Of a DNA stretch of 64,000 bases, positions 26,506 through 34,725 are shown in pieces (positions within the stretch are counted from its first letter, which is position 1; the number at the start of each line of letters is the position of its first letter). Made by a program: the position numbers and the translations under genes. The notes below the pieces were generated by a model. The model searched no databases, had not been told where the DNA came from, and was given only the letters and a program-made list of their open reading frames with translations. The stretch is from an uncultured Bacteroidales bacterium (GTDB taxonomy: Bacteria > Bacteroidota > Bacteroidia > Bacteroidales > UBA932). The DNA lies in the NCBI GenBank assembly GCA_944322715.1, contig CALUPT010000002.1:124001-188000 (forward strand), written 5' to 3'.

Positions 26506-28251
26506 TCATTCCGGCCGTTCTGTCAGTATGTCGTCCAACGATGCCCCGGCCGGAACCATCGGAAAAACATTCTCCCCAGGGTCTGTCGCGACATCGAGAA
26601 ATGCCGGTCCATCGTATTCAAGCAGTTCCCTGACAGCATCATCCAGCCTGTTTCTCTCAGTGACCCTCGCCGCATGTATCCCGTATGCCGACACGAGCGA
26701 CACGAAATCCGGGTTCTCGAGATGGGTGAAAGAGTATCTTCTGTCATAGAAAAGTTCCTGCCACTGGCGCACCATTCCGAGCCAGGTGTTGTCAAGGAGT
26801 ATTATCTTCACGGCAACTCCCGCCTGGGCCAGGGTACCGAGCTCCTGTATGGTCATCTGCAATCCGCCATCCCCGAGAAACGCCACCACCTGTCTGTCAG
26901 GATTGGCGATCTTCGCCCCTATCGCCGCCGGCAGTCCGTATCCCATCGTACCGAGTCCTCCGGATGTCACCCATTTGCCGGACTTGCCGAAACGGGAATA
27001 TCTCGCCGCAAACATCTGGTTCTGACCTACATCCGAAACGATTACGGAATCAGGATCCCCGAGTCTTGCGACCGCATCGGCAACCTCACCCATCCTTATC
27101 CATTCTCCATGTCCCTGCCTGGCTGAATCATCACCGAAGAAATCCCTGTGACGGACTGTCCTGTTTTCCTCCCGCCTGCATTCTTCCGCAAAACCGTACC
27201 ACTCCTGCCTGGCCCTGTACCGGACTCCTGCCCCGAGTATCGCCTCCAAGGCAAGCCTTGCGTCCGAATTGACAGCCACATCCGCCCTCACATTCCTGCC
27301 GATCTCCGTCGGGTCTATCTCGATATGCACAATCCTGGCACACGGAGCGAAACCTGACGGATTGCCCGTGGTCCTGTCGCTGAAGCGCATCCCGACGGCA
27401 ATGATCAGATCCGCTTTCTGTATCATTCTGTTGGCTGCCAGATGTCCGTGCATTCCGGCATTGCCCACGCTCAGAGGATGATCCGTAGGGAAGGCTGAAA
27501 GGCCGAGCAGAGTCGTGGCAACCGGAGTCCCCGACTTCTCCGCAAGATCGAGAAGGGCATCCTGCGCCCCTGAAATGATGACTCCGTGGCCTGCCAGTAT
27601 CAAAGGCCTCTCGGCACCGTTGATCATATCCGCCACCGTACCTGCCAGTTCCGCTGACAGTCCGGTCTCCGGTTTCGGAGAAGGGCGGCCGACATTTTTC
27701 AGGAATTCCTCCCTGTCGTACCTGAAATTCATATTCTCGACCTGGGCATTCTTGGTAAAGCTTATAACGACAGGCCCCGGCTTGCCGGAAGAAGCGATAT
27801 GGAACGCCTTGGCGACTACGGCCGGCACTTCCTCCGCCTTGGTGATCTGATAGCTCCATTTGGTAATCGGAAGAGTGATGTTGATCATGTCCGCTTCCTG
27901 AAAGAAATCGGAGCCGAGATTCTCCCTGCCCACCTGGGCGGTAATGCAGACCAAAGGAGTGGAATCCAGCATCGCATCGGCAATGCCTGTCACAAAATTG
28001 GTCGCCCCCGGACCTGCGGTGGCCATGCAGACCCCCGTCTTTCCGGAACTTCTGGCATAACCCTCTGCCGCATGGACAGCGCCCTGCTCGTGACGGACAA
28101 GGATATGCCTTATCCTGTCGGCATAGTCGTACAGATCATCGTACAGCGGCATGATGGCACCTCCGGGATAACCGAAAATGGTATCCACCCCTTCTTCCAG
28201 CAGAGAAAGCAGCAATGCCTCGGCACCTTTTATATTTTTCCTTTCTGTCAT
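26506..28251 (-). CDS. ilvB: Acetolactate synthase large (catalytic) subunit
   Basis: IlvB condenses pyruvate with pyruvate or 2-oxobutyrate in a thiamine diphosphate- and FAD-dependent reaction, the first committed step to valine, leucine and isoleucine. The 581-residue protein opens with GAEALLLSLLEEGVDTIFGYPGG, includes the catalytic glutamate in VRHEQGAVHAAEGYAR, and ends with the ThDP motif GDGGLQMTIQELGT...LLDN and the C-terminal FLGD/QEL signatures. It lies 102 bases after ilvD, with a degenerate hairpin repeat in between. The Ile/Val leader upstream of ilvD should control it. Confidence 0.97.
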   Translation of the reverse strand: MTERKNIKGAEALLLSLLEEGVDTIFGYPGGAIMPLYDDLYDYADRIRHILVRHEQGAVHAAEGYARSSGKTGVCMATAGPGATNFVTGIADAMLDSTPLVCITAQVGRENLGSDFFQEADMINITLPITKWSYQITKAEEVPAVVAKAFHIASSGKPGPVVISFTKNAQVENMNFRYDREEFLKNVGRPSPKPETGLSAELAGTVADMINGAERPLILAGHGVIISGAQDALLDLAEKSGTPVATTLLGLSAFPTDHPLSVGNAGMHGHLAANRMIQKADLIIAVGMRFSDRTTGNPSGFAPCARIVHIEIDPTEIGRNVRADVAVNSDARLALEAILGAGVRYRARQEWYGFAEECRREENRTVRHRDFFGDDSARQGHGEWIRMGEVADAVARLGDPDSVIVSDVGQNQMFAARYSRFGKSGKWVTSGGLGTMGYGLPAAIGAKIANPDRQVVAFLGDGGLQMTIQELGTLAQAGVAVKIILLDNTWLGMVRQWQELFYDRRYSFTHLENPDFVSLVSAYGIHAARVTERNRLDDAVRELLEYDGPAFLDVATDPGENVFPMVPAGASLDDILTERPE

Positions 28252-28322
28252 AATTGTCTATCCTATCTGTTTTCCTTCACCCTGTCCCGGCTTCCATTCA
28301 GGAGGCATCCCCGGCTTTCCCC

Positions 28323-28350
28323 GCAGATCCTGCCATCCGTTCAGAATGAC
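28323..28350 (-). repeat. Degenerate hairpin repeat between ilvD and ilvB
   Basis: The sequence preserves the flanks (CAGATCC and CAGAATGACA) of the dispersed element but the core is diverged and the arms no longer pair fully. Confidence 0.5.
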
Positions 28351-28353
28351 ATG

Positions 28354-30177
28354 CTACAGAATCCTCACTGCGCCTTTGTCTGCCGATGAAACCGCCGATG
28401 CATAGAACCTCAAGGCCTTGCTCACCTGTCTGTCCCTGCGGAGCGGAGTATATGCGGACTTTCCCCTTTCCTCCTGTGCCGCCCTGCGTCTTGCAAGCTC
28501 ATCTTCCGCAACCTCTATGGAAATCGTCCTGGCAGGGATGTCGATCGACACCATGTCTCCGTTCTCCACCAGGGCTATCACTCCGCCTGATGCCGCCTCC
28601 GGTGACACATGTCCTATCGAGAGCCCTGATGTCCCGCCTGAAAAACGGCCATCAGTTATCAGAGCGCACTCCTTGTCTATCTTCATGCTCTTGAGATAGG
28701 AAGTCGGATAGAGCATTTCCTGCATTCCCGGTCCGCCCTTAGGACCCTCATACCGTATAATGACGACATCCCCGGCCCTGACCTTTCCTCCAAGAATACC
28801 ATCCGCAGCCTCTTCCTGCGACTCGAACACTACCGCCGGTCCGCGGAACTTCCATATCTTCTCATCCACGCCTGCTGTCTTGACGATGCAGCCATCTTCC
28901 GCGAGATTCCCTTTCAGCACGGCAAGTCCCCCATCCTTGAAATACGCATGGGCGACGTCCCTGATACAGCCATGCGCCCTGTCCGTATCCAGCTGTCCGT
29001 ACACGTCCTTTACAAGTCCGAGAGATGTGCAGTATTTTCCTCCCGGAGCAGCCGTATACCTTTCACGGGCCTCCGGCGTCAGGCCTGCCCCCATCACATC
29101 ATTCTCCTCAAGAGCCTCGGCAAGAGAACCGTAATCCACTCTCCGGACAGAAGTATCGAGGAATCCGCCCCTCGACAGTTCCGCGAGTATCCCCATGATC
29201 CCCCCGGCCCTGTTGACATCCTGCACATGGTAGCGGCTGCTCGGAGCCACCTTGCACAGCACGGGTATCCTGCGTGAAAGAGCATCTATGTCCTGCATTG
29301 AGAAATCGACTCCCGCCTCATTCGCAATGGCGAGAAGATGAAGTACGGTGTTAGTGGAGCCCCCCATTGCTATGTCAAGCGACATCGCATTCATGAAAGC
29401 CGCCTTGGTGGCGATGGAACGCGGAAGCACAGATTCATCCCCATCCCGATAATACGCCGTTGCGTTCCTGACGATAAGATCCGCCCCTCTCATGAAAAGT
29501 TCATACCTCTGCCTGTGGGTCGCAAGGACTGTCCCGTTGCCGGCCGGAGCCATCCCCAAAGCCTCGGAAAGACAGTTCATCGAATTGGCGGTGAACATTC
29601 CCGAGCAACAGCCGCAAGTGGGACATCCCTTCCTTTCGAGTTCTTCCAGTCCGCTGTCAGGAAAAGACGGATCCGCTCCCTTGACCATAATGTCGACGAG
29701 GTCATAGTCCTCATCCCCCACTCTGCCGGCCTCCATAGGTCCTCCCGATACGAATACTGCCGGGATGTTGAGTCTCATGGCTGCCATCAGCATTCCCGGA
29801 GTGACCTTGTCGCAATTCGAAATGCAGATCATCGCATCGGCGCAATGCGCGTTGCACATATATTCGATACTGTCCGCTATAAGATCCCGCGAAGGGAGTG
29901 AATAAAGCATTCCATCATGTCCCATGGCTATGCCGTCATCGATTGCGACCGTATCGAATTCAGCCGCATAACAGCCTGATGCCTCTATTCTCGCCTTGAT
30001 CTGCTGGCCTATTTCATGCAGATGCGTATGCCCCGGGACGAACTGCGTAAATGAATTCACTATGGCTATCACAGGCTTGCCGAACTGTTCCTCTTTCATC
30101 CCGTTCGCTCTCCATAGAGCCCTCGCCCCCGCCATCTTGCGTCCTTCCAGACTTCTGCTGCTTCTTAATCTTTCCAT
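28354..30177 (-). CDS. ilvD: Dihydroxy-acid dehydratase
   Basis: IlvD dehydrates 2,3-dihydroxy-isovalerate and -methylvalerate, the third step of valine and isoleucine synthesis, using an iron-sulfur cluster. The 607-residue product has the family signatures [33 protein letters not shown] (cluster cysteines within CPTCGCC) and [20 protein letters not shown] near the C-terminus. The start at 30177 ([12 protein letters not shown]) begins five bases after the run of T of the upstream attenuator; an in-frame ATG at 30201 lies inside the terminator stem and is unlikely. First structural gene of the ilv operon. Confidence 0.96.
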   Translation of the reverse strand: MERLRSSRSLEGRKMAGARALWRANGMKEEQFGKPVIAIVNSFTQFVPGHTHLHEIGQQIKARIEASGCYAAEFDTVAIDDGIAMGHDGMLYSLPSRDLIADSIEYMCNAHCADAMICISNCDKVTPGMLMAAMRLNIPAVFVSGGPMEAGRVGDEDYDLVDIMVKGADPSFPDSGLEELERKGCPTCGCCSGMFTANSMNCLSEALGMAPAGNGTVLATHRQRYELFMRGADLIVRNATAYYRDGDESVLPRSIATKAAFMNAMSLDIAMGGSTNTVLHLLAIANEAGVDFSMQDIDALSRRIPVLCKVAPSSRYHVQDVNRAGGIMGILAELSRGGFLDTSVRRVDYGSLAEALEENDVMGAGLTPEARERYTAAPGGKYCTSLGLVKDVYGQLDTDRAHGCIRDVAHAYFKDGGLAVLKGNLAEDGCIVKTAGVDEKIWKFRGPAVVFESQEEAADGILGGKVRAGDVVIIRYEGPKGGPGMQEMLYPTSYLKSMKIDKECALITDGRFSGGTSGLSIGHVSPEAASGGVIALVENGDMVSIDIPARTISIEVAEDELARRRAAQEERGKSAYTPLRRDRQVSKALRFYASAVSSADKGAVRIL

Positions 30178-30181
30178 ACCG

Positions 30182-30228
30182 AAAAAGTCGCTTGCGAGCA
30201 TTCAGGTTCATCAGCACCGCAAGCGACT
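30182..30228 (-). terminator. Intrinsic terminator (attenuator) before ilvD
   Basis: On the minus strand an 11-bp perfect stem (AGTCGCTTGCG with CGCAAGCGACT) around a 21-base loop is followed by TTTTT. It stands between the leader-peptide stop (30258) and the ilvD start (30177), exactly where an attenuator is expected. Confidence 0.9.
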
Positions 30229-30257
30229 ATATTATGTACCAATGAAACCCCTTATCA

Positions 30258-30347
30258 CTATCCGATAATAATGACAGAAACAACCACGACGACAATAATA
30301 ATTATCGAAGCAATCTGACTGTTCACGGATAGGGAATTGAAGTTCAT
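30258..30347 (-). CDS. ilvL: ilv operon leader peptide (29 residues, Ile/Val-rich)
   Basis: A 30-codon reading frame begins 20 bases below a -7 element and encodes a peptide whose residues 15-28 read IIIIVVVVVSVIII. In all it has eight Ile and seven Val codons and only one Leu. The stop is 30 bases before the attenuator stem. This is the arrangement of classical ribosome-mediated attenuation: stalling at Ile or Val codons when these amino acids are scarce would favour an alternative fold and readthrough into ilvD. The frame is too short for ordinary gene callers. The peptide itself is presumably not functional. The alternative-pairing segment was not resolved by eye. Confidence 0.9.
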   Translation of the reverse strand: MNFNSLSVNSQIASIIIIVVVVVSVIIIG

Positions 30348-30370
30348 TGTCTTTTTTCTAAAACTGGGGA

Positions 30371-30378
30371 CAAATATA
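30371..30378 (-). promoter_or_regulatory. -7 element of the ilv operon promoter (TATATTTG)
   Basis: TATATTTG on the minus strand fits TAnnTTTG and places the transcription start about 20 bases ahead of the leader-peptide ATG. No TTG at 19-22 bases upstream is evident. Confidence 0.65.
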
Positions 30379-30667
30379 ATGGAAATTTCAATACGTTGTT
30401 CCCAAACTTCAAACTATTTTCGCACATCTTTACCTGAAACACCGCCTTCCGGTGCGGAGTACGGGAATTTTCAGAATGCGGACTTCTCTGTTTTCATTTC
30501 AGCAAGTTCCTGAATCTGCGGCACGTACGTCACGAAATATTCTGCAAAGCCACCATATTTTCCCGATTTTGTCCACTTATTGCCGGCACACGGATATTTC
30601 CGTACAAATCAAGGAATTTTTCCTCTTTGAGAATCGGATATTCGGAACCGGACTCCATCAGGAACGA

Positions 30668-30706
30668 ATAAAAAGAGGGCGAGTCTGACTTTTGACCCGT
30701 CCTCTT
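30668..30706 (-). terminator. Intrinsic terminator downstream of the pectin SusCD genes
   Basis: On the minus strand AAGAGGACGGGTC pairs with GACTCGCCCTCTT (13 positions, one wobble and one mismatch) across an 8-base loop and is followed by a T-rich TTTTATT run. It would end the SusC-SusD-beta-helix transcript. Confidence 0.75.
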
Positions 30707-30749
30707 CAATGAAGTAGTTCTAAAGGTTTGGTATTTAGGTTGAATCACG

Positions 30750-30810
30750 CAGATTCTTCGCTACGCTCAGAATGACATTCAATACAGTTTGGGCTTCGCT
30801 CAGAATGACA
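30750..30810 (-). repeat. Hairpin repeat (T-A variant) plus partial copy
   Basis: The full copy 30750-30777 has arms ATTCT/AGAAT instead of ATCCT/AGGAT, a paired change. A 5'-truncated copy follows at 30790-30810. Confidence 0.8.
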
Positions 30811-30889
30811 TTCAATGGAATCCTTCTGAAGGGCCAATCATGGCATTGCCGAATTGATCGGGTCTGCCATGACCGGCAAATATGCAATG

Positions 30890-33800
30890 TCAATTTGCAG
30901 GTATCCAGGTGATGGAGAAAATATTGATTCCTTTGTCTTTGCTGTAAATGGAAATAACTGACCCTGCTGTAGCATTGTTCAACGGTATCTCTTTTACAAT
31001 AGGATCCGCCGGGGCATCGAAAACCTGCTCTGCATCATCCACGGATACACCAAGTTGCCTGACATCCGTGCTGCTGCTTTCATATTCCACAGCCAAGGTA
31101 CCGGGACCCGGGACAATGAACTGGAGACACTGCTTTTCCGTGCTTCCTCCACCGCCGAACTGGTATCTCGCCTGCTTCACTCCTGACGCATTGTTGTTTT
31201 CACCGAATTTGCCTTTGCCTCCGCCCATCAGGAACTTGAGGTTGTTGTAGACAAAATCTTCAGTGATATTCACCCCATTGCCATATTGAGTCATAAGTGT
31301 GGCAAAATCAGTTGCTCCCCAGGAGGTCGGCTCGGTGGTGCTGACAGGGACAAGACCGCCCTCTGCAACAATGTTGAATGTGTCAGTGCCGGCGTATGAA
31401 TCAGTCTTGCCATCGGCCTTGGCAACAACTGAAACCGTATGCTCACCGAGAGCGAGACCGGAAAGCTGTATATCGAACGAGGTAAGCCCTCCCGTTACAG
31501 TCTGCGGAGTCCCGCCATCGACTGTAACTTCATAGGATGTCGCACCATCAACCGCGCCCCATGAAGCAGTCACGCTCTCAGTGCCTTCAATCACATCAGC
31601 TACAGTCACTTCCGGAGTGGCGAGCTGTCCTTCCGCAGCGTGCATTCCCGGTTCCCAAGTAATAGAGTAGAGCCTGATTCCCGCATCTGCATATATCGTT
31701 ATGTACTCACCTGAAACAGCATCATTAAGAGTCCATTCCGCAACGACATCGTTGTCTTTACTTGACGCTTCATACTCAGTAGAATGCGTTGTTCCACCAG
31801 CCGGAGCACTACCACCTGTCATAATCAGAAGATGTCTCGGCTCAAGCGGATTCGGTTCGGATGGATTACGGATTATCACCGTGAGTTTACCTGGACCTCC
31901 TGCAATAAAGCTGAGATATCTACGGCTCACCTCTCCACTTGAGATACTTGAGCCATGGAACTGATAATAGCAAGTCGACCCTACAGAACCTCCAAGTCTG
32001 AGTCCAGGCTTGTAAAGGAGATTATTATGCACATAAGTATCCCAAGGTACAGAGACTTCGCTACCTGTAACACCGTTCGCCTGATTGACAAGCATCCACT
32101 CGAAATCTGAACTTCCCCAGGTCGTGGTCTCGGTGGAGGAGACAGCGGTGAGGACTTCGAGGACTTCAAAGGTGACTGTCACGGACGGATCGGACTGTTC
32201 GCGGATGGAGTCATCTGAAGCAGGCTTTGCAATCACGGTGTAATTGTAGATTCCTGCCCCTACGGCAGACGGCACAATCTCGTATGACGGCTCTGTCACA
32301 TTTGCGACAAGGTCTTCCCCGTTCATAATGTCATACGATCCCGCATTCGGAACCGCTTCCCAGGAAAGGGTTACAGGGTCGGATGAAGTGACTGAAGCCG
32401 ATGCAGCAGAAATGACAGGCTCCGGTGCAGGAAGTTTGGTGTCACCTCCACCGATATAGTCTGACCACTGGAGATATGTGATGTAGAACGGGTCGCATCC
32501 GTATATATAGACGGTATGCTCCTCTCCCTCCTCAATGTCGGCAAGCGACACCTGATACTCGACGGCATCCACAGGCACGGCTCCTACGTGTTTCCCGTCA
32601 AGGGATATGGTGGCGTGAGCCTCAGGATATGCCCCGTCAGGAGTCGTGGATATCACCACTGAACCTGGCTTGTCAACCTTGAAGCCTATTGCACAGTCAA
32701 CCGGCTCGGCAAGCCCCATCTGGCCGGCAGAGGTGAAATAGAGTCGGCCGTTGTCGGTGTCGAACTCCACAGGGTTTGAAGTGACATAGAAGCGGATGCC
32801 TCCGCGTACCATATTCTTGTCGGCAGTGTTGTAGAACACGCTTCCGTCAGTGAAATCCCAGGTGTATGTCGGCTCGATGACCTCCAGCGTCAGGTCTTCC
32901 TCCGGCTTTACATAGCCCTCCACAAGCCAGCGAGGGTCACCTGCATTTGCAGCCATGACCGTCCCGTCCAGAATATGGAGGTCACCGGCTACGCTTTCCG
33001 CGCAAGGGTCCTCTGCAAGTACCGCCCCTCCGTTGGAAGTGGCCACAACTTCTGTAAAGTTACTGCCTCTGCCATCTGTCGTTCCCTCTTTTTCAAAGAA
33101 ATTGTCACCTATATTATAGAAGAAGTTAGAGGACACATCTCCTGGCTTAGGAGTAAGTTTCGTAGAGTTCGATCCCCATACGGTACCGTTTGAATTATAG
33201 TATGCATCAGCAAAATTAAGGAAAAGATTCCTCGAAAGTTCAAATGAACCCGGCTGCGGCATTTCATAGAAAAGTCCACGGGAAGATGGATTCGTACAGA
33301 GATTGTTGAAAGTATTGTTCGATATGACAAGTTTTGCGATGGTACTCTCATCATTGATCCTCATCAATTCCCTCGATCCGTTCGTGAAAGTGGAATTGGT
33401 AATGGAAACCGTACCCAACTCACCTATCTGCCTGAATCCTACAACCTCGCCACCATCACCTGCTGCATCAGCAAAGACAATATCATCCACTGTAAAATTG
33501 TCTATATTGACAACTGTCACTTTGTCACTTGAATATACAAGAGACCTTTTCATAGAAGTGACTGTACAGTTGCGGATGGTCATTGATTCCATATCTACCG
33601 AAGAGGCATCCTTAAATGAAACAAGCGCCTCCGTACTCCAATTTTCTCCATCGAATGCCAGATTCTCCAGAATAAGCGAAGTACATCCAGTAGTTATTGT
33701 GAAATTGCCATAGACCGTAGGGAAGGCTCCCGGCTCCCCATCCTTTTCATAGCCGTAGAGCTGGAAAGGATGGTCAAGGTCATTGAGGGAAATCTGCGGA

Positions 33801-34639
33801 TCAGCCTCCTCTCCGTTTGAATATCCGAGGTCATACGGAGTGTCGGAATACGCAAGGGTAATTACAGGAACAGTGCCTTCTTCAGGCTTGGTATTCAGAG
33901 CCACGACAAGCTCCTCTGAATTGGAGACAGCAACCGGACTGTCAAAATCAGGCAGAGTATATGCGGAAACGGAGCCGCGTGGCGTGAAACCGTAATGCAC
34001 GGTGAAGACATATTTCTCGAACGGTTCGAGCCCATCTACTGTCACACTTCCCGCTGCCGCTGCATCCCCGTCGACTTCGACCGTCTTGTAATGGCCTTCC
34101 GCATCAGGCTCAGGGTCTGATGCGAGGGCTACGCGGATAGCGTTGACATCAAGGTCCTGCCCATCCTCTCCGGCGGTGGACCAGGTAAGCTGTACAGACC
34201 CTGATGTCCTGGTTCCGACTTTCAGGTCAGCCACATTAGGACGGATCGCATACGTCTGGAAAGAGCTGAACTCTGCCCAGTTCGAGTCGCCTATGGTCTC
34301 GCTCACACCTCTCACCCTTGCGTAGAGGGTCAGGTCAGGGTCAAGGTCCGACACCGTATAAGGAATCTTGTCAGGAGCGACGGTGTACTGAGTCGCAGTT
34401 CCATCCGGATCCTCCGGATCGGAATAGACTTCAAGGATATATGCCGTAGAACCTTTGGATGTGGTCCAGGTGAAAGTCACGGACTCCCCCGCCGGCGTAC
34501 GGGACAGGTTGGTCGGGGTGAGACACCTGTCGAGCTGCATCTCCTCTATCACTTCCGGCATCTGGACACAGGCGGTCGGGAGCCAGGCCAGGGCGGAGAG
34601 AGAGAAGATTGCCGATATTATTGTCAATGTCTTTTTCAT
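30890..34639 (-). CDS. Large surface lipoprotein with right-handed beta-helix (DUF5123/DUF4957-like) of the pectin locus
   Basis: The 1249-residue protein has a signal peptide with a cysteine after LPTA (lipoprotein-like). Two fibronectin-III-like domains (about 35-230) precede a parallel beta-helix (about 235-560) with stacked turns such as LILENLAFDGENW, VVNIDNFTVDDIVF and KLVISNNTFNNL, as in the DUF4957/DUF5123 proteins found in pectin loci. The rest alternates FN3-like domains with three similar beta-sandwich modules (about 591-725, 831-996, 1095-1249), each ending YLQW, YSITWEP or FSITWIP. Catalysis is uncertain since no pectate-lyase motif is clear; pectin binding or lyase action are both possible. 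The start 34639 begins the signal peptide; the upstream ATG would translate a hairpin repeat. Confidence 0.8.
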   Translation of the reverse strand: MKKTLTIISAIFSLSALAWLPTACVQMPEVIEEMQLDRCLTPTNLSRTPAGESVTFTWTTSKGSTAYILEVYSDPEDPDGTATQYTVAPDKIPYTVSDLDPDLTLYARVRGVSETIGDSNWAEFSSFQTYAIRPNVADLKVGTRTSGSVQLTWSTAGEDGQDLDVNAIRVALASDPEPDAEGHYKTVEVDGDAAAAGSVTVDGLEPFEKYVFTVHYGFTPRGSVSAYTLPDFDSPVAVSNSEELVVALNTKPEEGTVPVITLAYSDTPYDLGYSNGEEADPQISLNDLDHPFQLYGYEKDGEPGAFPTVYGNFTITTGCTSLILENLAFDGENWSTEALVSFKDASSVDMESMTIRNCTVTSMKRSLVYSSDKVTVVNIDNFTVDDIVFADAAGDGGEVVGFRQIGELGTVSITNSTFTNGSRELMRINDESTIAKLVISNNTFNNLCTNPSSRGLFYEMPQPGSFELSRNLFLNFADAYYNSNGTVWGSNSTKLTPKPGDVSSNFFYNIGDNFFEKEGTTDGRGSNFTEVVATSNGGAVLAEDPCAESVAGDLHILDGTVMAANAGDPRWLVEGYVKPEEDLTLEVIEPTYTWDFTDGSVFYNTADKNMVRGGIRFYVTSNPVEFDTDNGRLYFTSAGQMGLAEPVDCAIGFKVDKPGSVVISTTPDGAYPEAHATISLDGKHVGAVPVDAVEYQVSLADIEEGEEHTVYIYGCDPFYITYLQWSDYIGGGDTKLPAPEPVISAASASVTSSDPVTLSWEAVPNAGSYDIMNGEDLVANVTEPSYEIVPSAVGAGIYNYTVIAKPASDDSIREQSDPSVTVTFEVLEVLTAVSSTETTTWGSSDFEWMLVNQANGVTGSEVSVPWDTYVHNNLLYKPGLRLGGSVGSTCYYQFHGSSISSGEVSRRYLSFIAGGPGKLTVIIRNPSEPNPLEPRHLLIMTGGSAPAGGTTHSTEYEASSKDNDVVAEWTLNDAVSGEYITIYADAGIRLYSITWEPGMHAAEGQLATPEVTVADVIEGTESVTASWGAVDGATSYEVTVDGGTPQTVTGGLTSFDIQLSGLALGEHTVSVVAKADGKTDSYAGTDTFNIVAEGGLVPVSTTEPTSWGATDFATLMTQYGNGVNITEDFVYNNLKFLMGGGKGKFGENNNASGVKQARYQFGGGGSTEKQCLQFIVPGPGTLAVEYESSSTDVRQLGVSVDDAEQVFDAPADPIVKEIPLNNATAGSVISIYSKDKGINIFSITWIPAN

Positions 34640-34666
34640 TGTATTATCTAATTTTATGATATGAAT

Positions 34667-34694
34667 CAGATTCTTCACTTCGTTCAGAATGACA
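34667..34694 (-). repeat. Hairpin repeat between SusD and beta-helix genes
   Basis: This copy carries both compensatory variants: outer arms ATTCT/AGAAT and an A-T pair in place of the inner G-C. It lies in the 86-base gap between two co-oriented genes. Confidence 0.85.
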
Positions 34695-34725
34695 TTTCTT
34701 CCAATATGATATCTTTCAGGACACA

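Larger units (their letters stand above)
30379..30889. other. Gene-free spacer between the ilv operon and the pectin locus
   Basis: About 510 bases carry no convincing gene on either strand. The part 30379-30660 is plain, fairly AT-rich DNA in which I see nothing; an open frame of 78 codons on the plus strand has no family resemblance. The rest contains the terminator of the pectin locus and two copies of the hairpin repeat, listed separately. Confidence 0.6.

Noticed and set aside
30452..30688. 78-codon plus-strand frame in the ilv/pectin spacer
   Set aside because: It runs into the minus-strand terminator, has no signal or domain, and no promoter was found.
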